Shown: positions 1 through 12,886 of the stretch, one piece after another
Numbering within the stretch: the first letter of the stretch is position 1
Layout: the number at the start of each line of letters is the position of its first letter
From: Neelides folsomi
Taxonomy: Eukaryota; Arthropoda; Collembola; Neelipleona; Neelidae
Reading direction: 5' to 3'
DNA: 64,000 nucleotides
NCBI GenBank assembly: GCA_034687125.1
Contig: JAQGBZ010000049.1
Span: 186,001-250,000, forward strand
Position numbers and translations under genes: made by a program
The notes under the pieces: model-generated
The model's input: the letters and a program-made list of their open reading frames with translations, nothing else
Databases searched by the model: none
Told to the model about the DNA's origin: nothing

Positions 1-3000
1 TTCTCCAAGCGACTGAGTTTCTCTTGTCCCAAGCAACTGGACCAAATGCATCATCAATCGCTACTAGGGCACCTGTTCAACAAACGCCTCCTCCAATTCC
101 ACCAACTCAACCTAATCCAGTAATAATTAAACATGTTTTAATGATTTATCTTAATTATTAATTTACATTCACTTAACTCGATGTTGATATTTTAAGGGTA
201 ACCAAATGGATTGGGATTATAATGATGATGATGATCAGATTCTTCAAGCAATTGCACTTTCAATGGGTGACAAAGTGATCAATACTACAACGAGTGGAAC
301 CAAGGCCAATGCCGAGGATTCGGTAATTTTATTTTAAATCACAAATGAGTCATATGAGATGGCAAATGAATGGAAATTAAAAATTATATTTCTTTAATAG
401 AAATTAACTTCATTGAAAAGTGAAGATCTTGAGAAGTTTACCGAAGTTGCTCTTACTCGATCTCTTGAAATGATTGACCAATTACCTGAATGTGTGTTTC
501 GTGTTTGTGAGCTTATTATTGCTGTTTCACAACGAAATGGGTCTCTTTGGTTGTACGACACTCTCGAAGCACTTGTTAAACAGGTAAGGCATTCATATTT
601 TATCATATTGACTTTGAAAGAAGACGTCTGATTTTAAATGTTGTAGATTGGAGATGGACTTCGTCAGCTCATCAAAATTGTTGAGAAATCTCCAAATGAT
701 CTCGAAGGGCTTTGTGAGTGCAAAGAAGCCACATTTACTGCAGTTCGCATCCATCTTTACAGTCTCATTTTTGAGGTAATTAAAATAATAAAATATTCAT
801 TTTCTCAATCATTGTACGGACGAAGTTTGCAAAAGAAGGACTTGTATTAAAATTAATCTATTTAATTACATTTTAGGAAGTAAAAATGCCATGTGCGTCG
901 ATTGCTGAGAAAAACGACATCATCGAACCTGCCGTCCAACTTCTGAACATGGTGAATGCAATGCTTTCAGGAGAGACTTCCTTCACTCCAAAGTGGTTGG
1001 CTCCGTTGGTACTGATGGTTGACCTTTATGAGAGAACATCAGTTGCTAGTCGAAGGAAACGCGTTCTTGCTGAGGTAAATTTTGCATATAATCTCTTTGT
1101 CTAGCTCCATTTCTACTTAATATATTAACATATGAAGATGTACATATTCATATATGACAATGTGCAGAGATAATAAGATTTGTTAATTTATAGGAAACCA
1201 ATCACGATTGGAAATGGTTTGATATCAATTCTGGGAAATGGTGCGCGTACTCGAATACGAATAACCAGAACATCGACAAGGCATTTTGGGCCGGAGATCA
1301 ACAAGTGAGGATTTCGGCCGGTCGACGAAAGTACGTCATTAACTTCCATGGAATGATTCAGTTGAATGAAGAGACGAGCAATCGAAGGCCCATTTGCCTA
1401 TGGCTTAAAAACAAAAATGGAGACGAGTTCCCTGTTGATGCCGATGGAATGGATGTGAATGGGTCTGTGTCTGATTCTGATTCAGCAGATTCAATGCCTC
1501 CGTTGATGAATAATGAAGGGATTCCAGCTTTAATTTCCAGCAAGACAAATAAGGTCATCAATACGAAGAAGGTCAAGGCAAAGACGACGACAGAAAAGAT
1601 GGATGTTGAAGATATGGATCTTAAAAAGAAGAAAGGGTTCGTTTTAACTGGCCTTGACTCGAAGCAGATTACCGAATTGATCAAGTACATCATTAAAAAT
1701 CATATATTTGACTAATTAAATCCATTTGGAGTTAGGTTTAATATTTAATTTTTGTTAAGGTCGTGTGTGGGATTCATGAGATATCCCGTAGAACCAGAAA
1801 CATTACATGCCGTGATGCGCTTGTGCCTTCGGTTGACCAGAAACCACGAATTTGCTGTGATATTTGCCGGGTTAGGCGGAGTTCAAGTTCTTTTGAATTT
1901 AACACAAGAATCAGGGTTCCCTGGATTCCTTCCTTTGGCCAATTTACTTATTCGCCATGTCATTGAAGACCCAGCTTGTCTTAGATATGCTATTGAAAAG
2001 GTAAATAAATGAATGTTAAAGTTAAACATAAATTGTAAATTGCGAATAATATTCTTACAAATCTTAATTTGATAAGGGAATAAAGTATTTCATATTAAAA
2101 TTTCAGATGATCCGAGCAAAGGCTCTCTCAACCGGGGCATCAACATGCAAAGAGCTTCATTATCTTTTACGTGTTCTTGCTCCCGTGGCCTGTCGATCTC
2201 CTGACCTGTTTGTTGACGTTGCAAAAGACATTCTACGAGTAGATATAGGCTTCGTTACCAGAAGAGGTCATTTAAATTTTTTTAAAGCATTGTTTTTTGA
2301 AAATTTAATTATTAAATTGAAGTAATTTAATTAAATGAAATTAATATTTTATTCACAGATGAAGATTTACGACTCATTGTGAAGCCAATTGCCTGCAAGC
2401 CAGAAAACTTTAAGACTTACATGGGCGATAGTGCACGGGCGGTGATTCAGCAGCTTCTTTCAGCTCTCACAATCCCATCCCCAACTCCCGAGGACAATAC
2501 AAGCACCGAGCCAAAGTTAACTCAAAGTGGAAGTAAAACGAACCTGAAACAGACCACCACTCAAACATCTCCACAAAATGAAATTGAAGAACAGGTAAGA
2601 GACATTTAAATTTTAATTATCAATTTTCTACTTTTCGGGAAATGAGTTTCTTATGACTCAAGGCTTTTCAGATGGATACCGATTTGAAATTCAAAGACAA
2701 GGAACCAAAGAAAGAGGCCACTGATGCTCAAAAGAAGAAATTATTAATTCCAAAATTTGCAATTTGTCAACTTCTTTGTGAATCTGTCCACTCCTATTCC
2801 TACTCGTGTAAGATCATCGCTGAATTCTCTTTCCAAGGAGGTATCAGCACACTAGTGCGAGAGGTAATTCATGATTAAGTTTTTATTGCTTTAAATACAG
2901 ATTTCTTTTAATAAACATTTTTGGAATTGATCAAAAATATTTTTCCAGGATTGCACTGCTCTGGCATTCCTCATGGATAAAATGCTTACTGCCCGTATGG

Positions 3001-6000
3001 TGGAAGGAGAAAAGGATTGCTCAACCATAGTTAGAGATCTTATTTCTGCAATGGGCGGATGCAATCACCTTCCTGAGTCTCAAGCTATAGTAATCTCAGA
3101 GGTAAACAATTAACACAACCACCAAACCTATCCATATATGATAAAACAAGATTATAATTTTAAATATAATTGCTTAGGTCAAAGCATCACTTCAAAGAGC
3201 ACTCGTCATGAGAGAATGCTCTGAAAAGCACGTGAGGATTCAAGCCATTTCTGGGCTCATTTGCACACTGATCGAATCCTGCCCATCAGCTCCGGCTACT
3301 CAAATGGTGACTACACTCAAGCCTTCTCAGATATGGTAATAAAAATATAATAATTACTTATTTATTAATAAAAATAATACCATAATTAATTTTCGATTTT
3401 ATGTAAGGGAAAATTTTCATAAGCATTATTGTTTGATAATTTCCAGTATGAATACAATCGTTAAGCTTTTGATTCGAAAAAATGTGGTCGTTGACTTGGC
3501 ACGAATTCCCCATCATTTGGATCTTTCAAGCCCTTTAATGGCAGCTACAGTTAATGCAACTTTGAAGCCTCTTGAAGTCATTTCTCGAATTGTCAATCAA
3601 CCTCTGACGGTTAACCCCATGCGGATAAAGGGAAAAAATGAGTCAACTCAACAGGACTCGGCTTCAAACACTCAGACAGGTATTGAAAGAATATATTTTC
3701 TTGGTGAGCACAAGAAATTATAATTGTGTTATTAAGGAGGTACAACTAACTCGGCCATGACTCACGCTCAAGGAGAAGATCCCCCTGAGGATGCTGACAA
3801 TACCGAACACGACATTTCAGCCGCTGCCGAGAGTCTCCTTGATCCAACATCAGAAACTCAGGGTCATAATGATACGGATGAGATTAGGGACGAAGATGTT
3901 CTCGAGGAAATCATTGACCAGCTCATGGACAGGTTGAGGTCTAACCTTTTACAATTAAGCTACTCTCTCAAAAAGATCATTTTCTTATTTTTCTCATCCT
4001 CATAGGGATCATCGGAATGATGAAAACGAAGAGATCCTAACTGATGGCATTATTGTGGAAACGTCGACTGGAAGCCGAATGGACACAGAACAAGATGCAA
4101 ACCAACGTCTTGCAGGCGAATTCGGGGGCACGGTATAATAGACAAGTTTTTGTCGTAATTTAAAATAAATAGTGGGACGTTTATATAAAATTACTATTTG
4201 CAGTTCGATCAGGATCGCGATCCACATGGACACGGAGAAGATCCTCGTCGACATGATCGCGATCAGCGTGATCATGAAACGACAGATTCGGATTCGGATC
4301 CCTCAGACGATGGAGAAGACGAAGATGCTGAGGATGAAAACAGAGGTCCACATTTTAATATTACAATAGTTGAAGAATATATTATATTTTGATGTAAAAA
4401 CTAATGGTGAAATTTGTATGTGTAGCTGACGACGATGATGACGACGACGACGATGATGATGATGACGATGACGACGAGGAAGATGAGGATGGTACTTCTA
4501 ACTATGATGACCACGATGATCAAGATCTTCTTGAAGGAGGAATAATTCGATTTCCAGGCATCGACCGGGACGACGACATGCTCATGGTTCAATACAGCGG
4601 TGACACTGAGAACGCGCCGGTCTTCTTCACTAGTCACACGGGCTACAATTTGAACTTGGGGATGTTTGATGATCCGCTCGTTCCAGATCATTCAAGTGGT
4701 ATATATTTATATTTAACTTATCTATTCACTATTTTAAATTACGTATTTACTCTAGTAATTTGCATTTTACATTTACAATTAGTTTAAAAATGAATTTAAA
4801 TTTTACCTTGAAATTTTCCCATTAGGTTTGAGACTTAATCATCCTCTCTTGACGCCTCCGCTGAATGATCCTCCTGTCACTGGGACTGTGACAACGAGAG
4901 GTCATCGAACCGGACGTCAACGTCGTTATCAATACATTCAATTCAATCCGAGAAATGCTCATCCTCCAGCAATTCTTCAAAGGTGAGATTTCTCGTTTTC
5001 TAATATCCAGCTATTTTATCCTCAGTTTGTGGAACAGGCTTCTCGGTCCTTCAACTGCTCAAGAGGTCATACAACTTACGACGGGACAAGCACTCGGTCA
5101 AGGAGTTCGGGATGGAAGGATATTTGTAATAAATCAATTTTTTAATAATCCTTAACAATTTTATGGAATCAGATCATTAAAGTGTAATTATACACGTCGG
5201 TTTTATCCATTTTGAACAGGAGAATACCTTGAATCGAAATGTTCCCTCGGTGACCAACTCTTGCCTTGCTAACTACACGGCTTTACATTGGTGGTGCGAG
5301 GAGGCAAAGGCTCTCGATGGAGAGTCCATGTACGACTGCGTCGTCTGTAAGGAAAAATTAAAAACATTCGTAATTTTTAAGATTACCTAGGTCATATTCA
5401 ATTATTAATTTATCTATGTGATTGTGTCCCATATTTAGCCATAAAACGCCTTATTGTCGAGGCGGTTGAGGAGGATCGGAACAAGGCATTTGAAGCTCGC
5501 AAGGCCAAGAAATTGAAAGAAGCCGAAGAAGCGAAGAAGAAAAGGGAAGAGGAGCCCAGAGACAAGCTCATAACTACTTGTATGAACTTCCGATTCATTT
5601 TATATTTACAAATTAACTTCCGATTAAATTACTATTTTCTAATGATATTGTCGTGGATTTTTACATAATTACCATTATATGAGTATATTATTTTTATAAT
5701 GTAAATGAAAATGGGAAGTTTAGTTTAAAAATTTGGATTTATTCTGTACAGCCCTTCGGTTTGGCGGTGAGGAGAATTTCGATGACACTGATGAGTCTCA
5801 AACCGAGAATGATAACCCAGAAGAAATGAATGTTGCGACGACGAATCAACTTGGGGCAACATCCAATGAGAATCTCTTCAACAGCACAACCATCTCTGAT
5901 AATGCATTGTTCATGGTATGATTTTATTCAATAATTTAATTGAATATTTAATTGTGGTTTTCTCATGACTTTAATTATCTATCCTATTTAGTTAAACAAT

Positions 6001-9000
6001 GAAACCCCGGCACCACCACCTAGTGCAGAGGGTTCGGGTGATCAGCGTCAAACGTTGTATCCACCTGCGGAGCTTTTGGCAGGGCTTTTCCCTATCAGCA
6101 CTCCCGTTCCAGGTATGTTATTGAATGGGTGAAAAAACACTGAAAAGTTAATTTTAATTATATGTAGATTGATTTATATGGCAAATTAATTTTTTCTAGT
6201 TGAGAGAGAAGGGACTGAAACTACAGCTCCAAATATTGAGCCTGAACCGAATATTCAAAACAACACAAATTTGCCAGAGAATGTTGTTGAAGGAGCCGTT
6301 GGAGGGACAGAGGTGGCCGCTCCAATCGAACCAATTCCTGGGCCATCTCGGATCAACAATGATGATTTTAGAAATATCCTTGGGGATATGGAAGTTCCAG
6401 AGGGAGTTGACCCTTCTTTCCTCGCTGCTCTCCCTCCTGATATGAGACAAGAAGTGATTGCTGAGCATTTGAGGGTTCAACGGCTTCGGCAAAGATCACA
6501 AAATCCAGTTCAAGATGTCGTTCCTCCAGTTGTAATGGACGTCAATCCCGAGTTCCTTGCTGCACTTCCACCTAATATCCAAGAGGAGGTGTTGGCTCAA
6601 CAGCGAATTGAACAGCAGCGACGCGTTGCTACAACTTCAAATCCAAACGATCCAGTCGATACTGAAGCGTTTTTCAGGAATCTCCAACCTTCGCTTCGCC
6701 AAGCAGTAAACTTTAGTTTTATTTATCATTCATTTTTGGACTCTATTAACTTTAGCATACCCACGTTTTGTTGAATTAATTAATTTATTTTTATAAGGGT
6801 GTTTAATTATGTTTGCCATCTTGTAGATTCTTGCAGATATGGAAGAGTCACAAATTGCTGTGCTTCCACCGGAATTAGCAACTGAGGCTCAAACTCTTCG
6901 AAGGGAATGGGAGACGAGGAATCGTCAAATGATCCAAGACAGATTTTTCTCACACAATCCTCAACATCACAGTGCGACCCTGTCATCGATTCTTAGAAAT
7001 AGTGGTATGGTCTTAAGTAATATGGTTTTCATTTGGTTAATTAAATTGACACAATAAATTTAAAAAAAATACTAATTGGGATTATTATTATAGGGATGCG
7101 TCTTAATCCTTCACGCTACTTTCAAAATGCTGTCTCAAGAGCCCAGTGGACAAATGGATGGCCTCGTCCACCAACGGCTCTTCCAAACACAAGCCTGCTT
7201 GCGTAAGATTATTTCAATAAAATAATTTAGAATTTAAATGGTTTAATACTTTTTTCATAATATTTGAAACAGAACATACAATTTTGAATGAACAATTTTT
7301 AAATGGCTATTACAGGAAGTTGAAGGGAAAGCAATTAGTTGATCATGAGACGCTTTCTTGCCTTCTTGTCCTTCTCTTTGTTGATGAGCCGAGGTTGAAC
7401 ACCGGACGTCTCCATCGTGTTCTTCGAAATCTTTGTTACCACAATACAACTAGACAATGGGTCATCAGGGTAATTGAATATAGATTTAATTCATTTAATC
7501 AATTCTTATTGTTAGTTTTCATTGATGTTTGAATAATTAATATTTAAATCATTTCAGTCTCTCTTGTCCGTCATGGAAAGAAGTAATGACAGTACAGGTA
7601 ATGAAAATGGACATATGAGATAGAAATAAAATACTGGATATAAATTAAAGATGAATAAATTATTTGGTTTTTTGCAGCTTCCAAACTGAGCTCTTCAAAT
7701 GCCAATGGGGTTGAGATTGTTGTACCCTCGACGGAGAAGAGAACAATTCATGTTGAATCCGTCCCGACTTGGCTTAACATCACATTGGATGCTGCTTTGG
7801 GCTGTCGAGCCAACGTTTTCCAAATTCACAAAACAATTGTGTCAGGCAAAAAGACTGGTCCTGAAAACAAATTGATTTCCATCCATGCACAAGCCGTCCC
7901 TCCCATATGCAGGTAATAAACTTAACTCATTCTTATGATTTGTGCACCCTATTACATCTAATTTTATAAATTGTTATCAATTGTACATAGTTAAAGTGTT
8001 GAAATTTTAATTTTACTGTTTTTTTTACTTTAGGCATACTCTTGACATTCTAAGTAATTTAGCCAAAAGCTTCCCATCGCAATTTTTGCCTATGAAATCA
8101 AAGACTGTACATTCCAATGAAACTGCCAAGTCTGTTCTTGACAAGGAAAGTAGTTTTACTCAAGGTGAGAAGGAGGCGAAAAATAAACCTTCAACTTCTC
8201 TCGGAAGGACGAAGTCTCAAGACAGTCAGCTTGAATTCTGGGACCTTCTCCTTAAACTCGATTCAGTCACTTCTACGAAAAAGGTAATTTTTGGCAATAT
8301 ATTTCCCAAACCTTAACTTAATTTAATTGAATATTAACTATTTTATAAAATGAATTTTATGTATACCTATACTTAACTGAATTTAAAAAACCTAATTGTC
8401 AAATGCTTAATGACTTTAGGGAAAGAGCCTGGCCAAAATGCATTCGAATTCCAATATCAATGCAGAGGTGGGAAGTCAACCGGTCACTTTTGAGGTCTCT
8501 GCGTTTGGTCAGCTCATCTCAATGTTGTCATATCCCTTCATTCGACGGAGCTCAATGTTGACAGACAAACTTCTCCGGCTTCTCTCGCTCATTTCCCTCG
8601 GAATTCCCGACAATTCTGGATTTGGAAGGAAAGTTCTGTTGGAAGATGATGCAGAAGGATTTGAACTCATTGCTACCATTTCTGAATATCACTTGCGTCT
8701 CATTGTCGATGTCATTACCTCGAAGAGTTGTTCGGAAGAAGGGCTCGAGGAAGCCACGTCGCTCTTGTTGAATCTTTCTTATGGACCACCAGAGACCCGA
8801 GACAAGGTCAGTTGTCCAACAATATTTTAAAATCCTATTTGCTATTAACAACATTTGAAGATTAAATCTTAAATATAATTTTTAATTTTGTAGATCCTTT
8901 TCTTGCTCATGGAGGGAGTACGGGAACTTGGAAGTGTTGTGTGCAATAATATTGCAAGTCTCATGAACGAACTTAAGGCATTGAATCAAGACCAGAATGT

Positions 9001-12000
9001 TGAAGGTAAAGAAATGTCTGATGAATTGGACCAAGAGGCCTGCGATAAGCTATTTAAAGGAACACTCATGGACAGGTGATTTTTTAATTTATTAATTACC
9101 TAGAGTTGAATAGATAATTATTTTACAGAAATTACTAACCAATGTAATTTTTTTTAGATTTACAAAAGAGACGGTTGTGGTAATTTCGGGGAGCAAAGGA
9201 AAAACTTCTACTGAGCTTCAACTTCCTTCAATGTCTGCTCTCACATCCAAATCTTCAAGTCAAGCTTTCTTCCTCCGGCTCTTGAAAGTGATCATTAGCT
9301 TGAGAGATGCAATTCGACTCGCAATTAAGAAACACAAATTGAAAGCGAAACCTGGTGACATGAGTAAGACTAAAATTACTTGTATTAATAAATTAATTTC
9401 CCAATTTGCTTTTCTATTGTTTATGAAATGAAACAAACTATCGCTATTTGATCGGAAAATCCATGTTACTAAAATAGTTTTAAAATATTTTACAATGTTC
9501 AGACATTTCAGCAATTGGAGGGATCGGAGGCCCGATTATGTCAAGCACCGCCATGAGCAACAACGATGACACTTTGATCGTACCATCAGGTCAGGCTGAA
9601 GAAACCCGGACTAATCAAGAAATCTACGACGGAGTTGTGAATGCTCAATTTTTTGAACGGAGCGAACCAAGAGAACTCCCCATGGACGTAGATCCAGATG
9701 CTGAACGTGAAAATACGGTTGTGATGGAATCTCGGATTTCAGTTGTTCAAAACCCTGTGAGTGGAGGTGCCGAAACCGAGACTTTAGCAGGAACTTCTTC
9801 AACCCCATCGACCAGTGTTCCAACTGAGGATGGAGAGAAAACTGAAGAGAAGGTGCGTTACTTATTTAATTAAAAATTTTGTTAATTTTATTCTTTGAAA
9901 TTAATTAATTTATAAATTTTCCCTAGGCCAAGTCACCTATTTATGAAGAGGCGAAACTTCTTCCTAGATTGAGCGACAACTTGGATTTGACTAGTTTGTG
10001 GGATACCCTGAGTCAGTGTTTGCTTGAACTTGGTCACACACCTGATCATCATGCTGTTCTTGTTCTTCAGGTATGAATTAATATCCCATTATTACAAGTA
10101 GAAATTGGAAATTTAATATTTTATTTTTTCATTATTCTATTTCAGCCTGCTGTCGAGGCTTTCTTTTTGGTCCATGCGTCCAACACTGAGCGAGATGATA
10201 AGAAAGTGAATGTGAGGGAGTCGAGGGAAGCCCAATTGGCTCATCTTCAACAAGAGCTTCCTCCAGTGTCTCCCATTGTGGGATCAGGAGAATCTCGATC
10301 GATGAGGAATCACGATTCAGAAATTGGACTTGGGGATTTCAGCTCATCCAATGCCAATATGGAAGCGAGCCTCTCATCTTCTCTCGTTCTCAGCCCAGAT
10401 GCTCAAAAGTTCTTAACTTTTGCTGGTATAATCATTGTTTAATATTTATATTTTGATTCCTCATTTGTTTGTATTGTATTTGAATTTGAATAATTATAAT
10501 AATGTCTGTTCCCTTTTACTAGAAACTCATCGCACAGTTCTAAATCAAATTCTTCGACAATCAACGACGCATTTGGCTGATGGACCGTTTGCTGTTCTTG
10601 TTGACCACACTCGAGTCCTCGATTTTGATGTGAAGCGTCGTTATTTTAGAACTGAGCTCGAACGCTTGGACGAAGGTGTTCGAAGGGAAGATGCGGCCGT
10701 GCACGTGCGACGCTCAAATGTCTTTGAGGATTCCTTCAGAGAACTTCACAGGAAGGCGGCCGAAGAATGGAAAAACCGATTTTACATCGTGTTTGAAGGA
10801 GAAGAGGGTCAGGATGCTGGTGGGCTCCTTCGTGAATGGTATGTCATCATCTCAAGAGAGATCTTCAATCCGATGTACGCCCTCTTCACCATCTCGCCCG
10901 GAGATCGGGTGACTTACATGATCAACCCTGCTTCTCATTGCAACTCCAACCATCTCTTTTACTATAAATTCGTGGGAAGAGTTATTGGTAAGGAAAATCT
11001 AATTAATTTTGCCTCATTTAATAATAACATTTTAATTAAACAACAAATCCTCGCTGGGATTAATTGAAAATTGGTATAATGAATTGAACGTTTGTGTCGA
11101 CAGCTAAAGCAATTTATGACAACAAACTGTTGGAGTGTTATTTCACGAGATCCTTCTACAAACACATCCTTGGGAAGTCTGTGAAACACGTTGACATGGA
11201 GAGTGAAGACTACAGCTTCTACCAAGGGCTCGCCTTCTTAATGGACAATCATATCTCAGAGCTTGGGTACGATCTCACCTTCAGCACTGAAGTCCAGGAA
11301 TTTGGGGTCACGGAAGTTCGGGACTTGATTGTGAATGGACGAAACATTGCAGTTACCGAAGAGAACAAGATGGAATACATCCGCCTCGTGTGTCAAATGA
11401 AGATGACAGGGGCGATACGAAAACAGTAAGTGGATTTTATTAATTATTCAAAAAGTATTTCTTATAAAATAATAGTTACTAATTAATACATATTTTATTT
11501 ATATTAATTATATTCAAATCTTGAGACTCTATTAACAAATTCTCTTTTGCGTAGGCTCAATGCTTTCTTGGAAGGCTTTTATGACATTATTCCCAAACGT
11601 TTGATTTCAATCTTCAATGAGCAAGAACTAGAACTTCTTGTCTCCGGTTTGCCCAACATCGACATTGAAGATTTGAAGTCGAACACTGAGTATCACAAAT
11701 ATCAACCTAATTCTTTGCAAGTGAGTAACGAAAATATAATTACTATCATCAATTTGTCAATTTTAAATGGTCGAGTATTTTGATTTTGTTATATAATTAA
11801 ATTTTTTTACCCTTTTTAGATTCAATGGTTCTGGAGGGCTCTGCGATCATTTGATCAAGCCGACAGGGCCAAATTCCTTCAATTTGTCACGGGAACGTCC
11901 AAAGTGCCCTTGCAAGGTTTTGCGGCTCTTGAGGGAATGAACGGAACTCAGAAATTCCAAATTCACCGTGATGATCGATCCACGGATCGACTCCCAAGTG

Positions 12001-12184
12001 CTCACACTTGGTAAGTCCTTATTTCTTTCTCTTTGACCTCAGTGGTTCTATAACTTTAAATATTAATTTTATTTTTCCCAGTTTCAACCAACTGGATCTC
12101 CCAGCCTACGAAACATACGATAAACTTCGAACGTACCTCCTCAAAGCAATTCACGAATGTTCTGAGGGATTTGGCTTTGCCTAA
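1..12184 (+). CDS. HUWE1: HUWE1 HECT-type E3 ubiquitin ligase, 5' truncated
   Basis: This is the C-terminal 2810 residues of the giant HECT ubiquitin ligase HUWE1 (about 4370 residues in vertebrates), which transfers ubiquitin to substrates such as MCL1, p53 and histones in nucleus and cytoplasm. I joined 41 exons in phase: 1-119, 197-322, 401-583, 647-775, 877-1074, 1194-1684, 1760-2000 and so on to 11820-12010 and 12082-12184. The domain order matches the family: the tail of the UBA domain (ATEFLL), a UIM at residues ~47-65 ([12 protein letters not shown]), a WWE domain at ~252-325 ([12 protein letters not shown]), an Asp/Glu-rich tract in 4426-4486, UBM repeats ([22 protein letters not shown]) at ~1440-1560, and a C-terminal HECT domain. 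The catalytic Cys (SAHTC) is split across the last intron (12009-12010/12082) and lies 33 residues from the C-terminus, as in the vertebrate enzyme. One donor is the unusual GTCATT (2267). The first ~1350 residues lie outside the window. Confidence 0.97.
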
Positions 12185-12886
12185 AACATGAAGGGAAATT
12201 GTGTGAACAACGCGTGATACTAAATTCATTATTTAATTATATATATTATAATAGAAATACATTTCATGTACCTCTATCTATTCACCTAAATATTAATAAT
12301 AAGTTAACAGAATATTCTACAAGATATAAAAATTTTAGTGTTTTGTAAGAAGCGATGAGATTTGGTGGAACCCCAACAAAAATTGTATGTGGAAGTCAAA
12401 ATGGATTCATTTTGTCTAAATTAATTGAATGAATAAATGCGTATACTTATTAATAAACATTTCGTATTTTTTTGAAAACAATCATACTGTCATTATGAAA
12501 CATTTTAAATGAAGAAAACCTTCATAATTAGGTAATTAAATAAATGGTTTTTAACTATTTTCATCAACTTGCATTTAATTCAAATGATTACAATTACAAT
12601 TATGTAAAAGAATGTCATTTATACAGTGAAACCACTTACATGAAATAGGATTAATAAGAAACTACATTTTAAATAGATCAGTTGCTGGTTTTCTAATTAA
12701 GTTCATTTAAGGCAGTGAATTGTAAATAATTAACTTTTAAAACTTCTAAAATTAATCTTATGAATTAATGAAGAATAAATTAAAATGTTTTGTGATAAAT
12801 TTAAGTAAATAAAAACCGGGATATGTATTTTAAAATGGTATGTACATGTTTTGGCACAGGACACTTTGAACAAGAGTACATGAGGT
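12185..12886. other. Convergent 3' region between HUWE1 and laminin beta
   Basis: About 700 bases of AT-rich sequence between the stop codons of HUWE1 (+) and the laminin beta gene (-). It should hold both 3' UTRs. I see no further coding potential. Confidence 0.6.
12432..12457 (+). promoter_or_regulatory. Candidate HUWE1 polyadenylation signals
   Basis: Two AATAAA hexamers (12432-12437 and 12452-12457) lie 248-270 bases after the HUWE1 stop codon, a typical distance for 3' end processing. The cleavage site itself is not visible from sequence alone. Confidence 0.45.
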
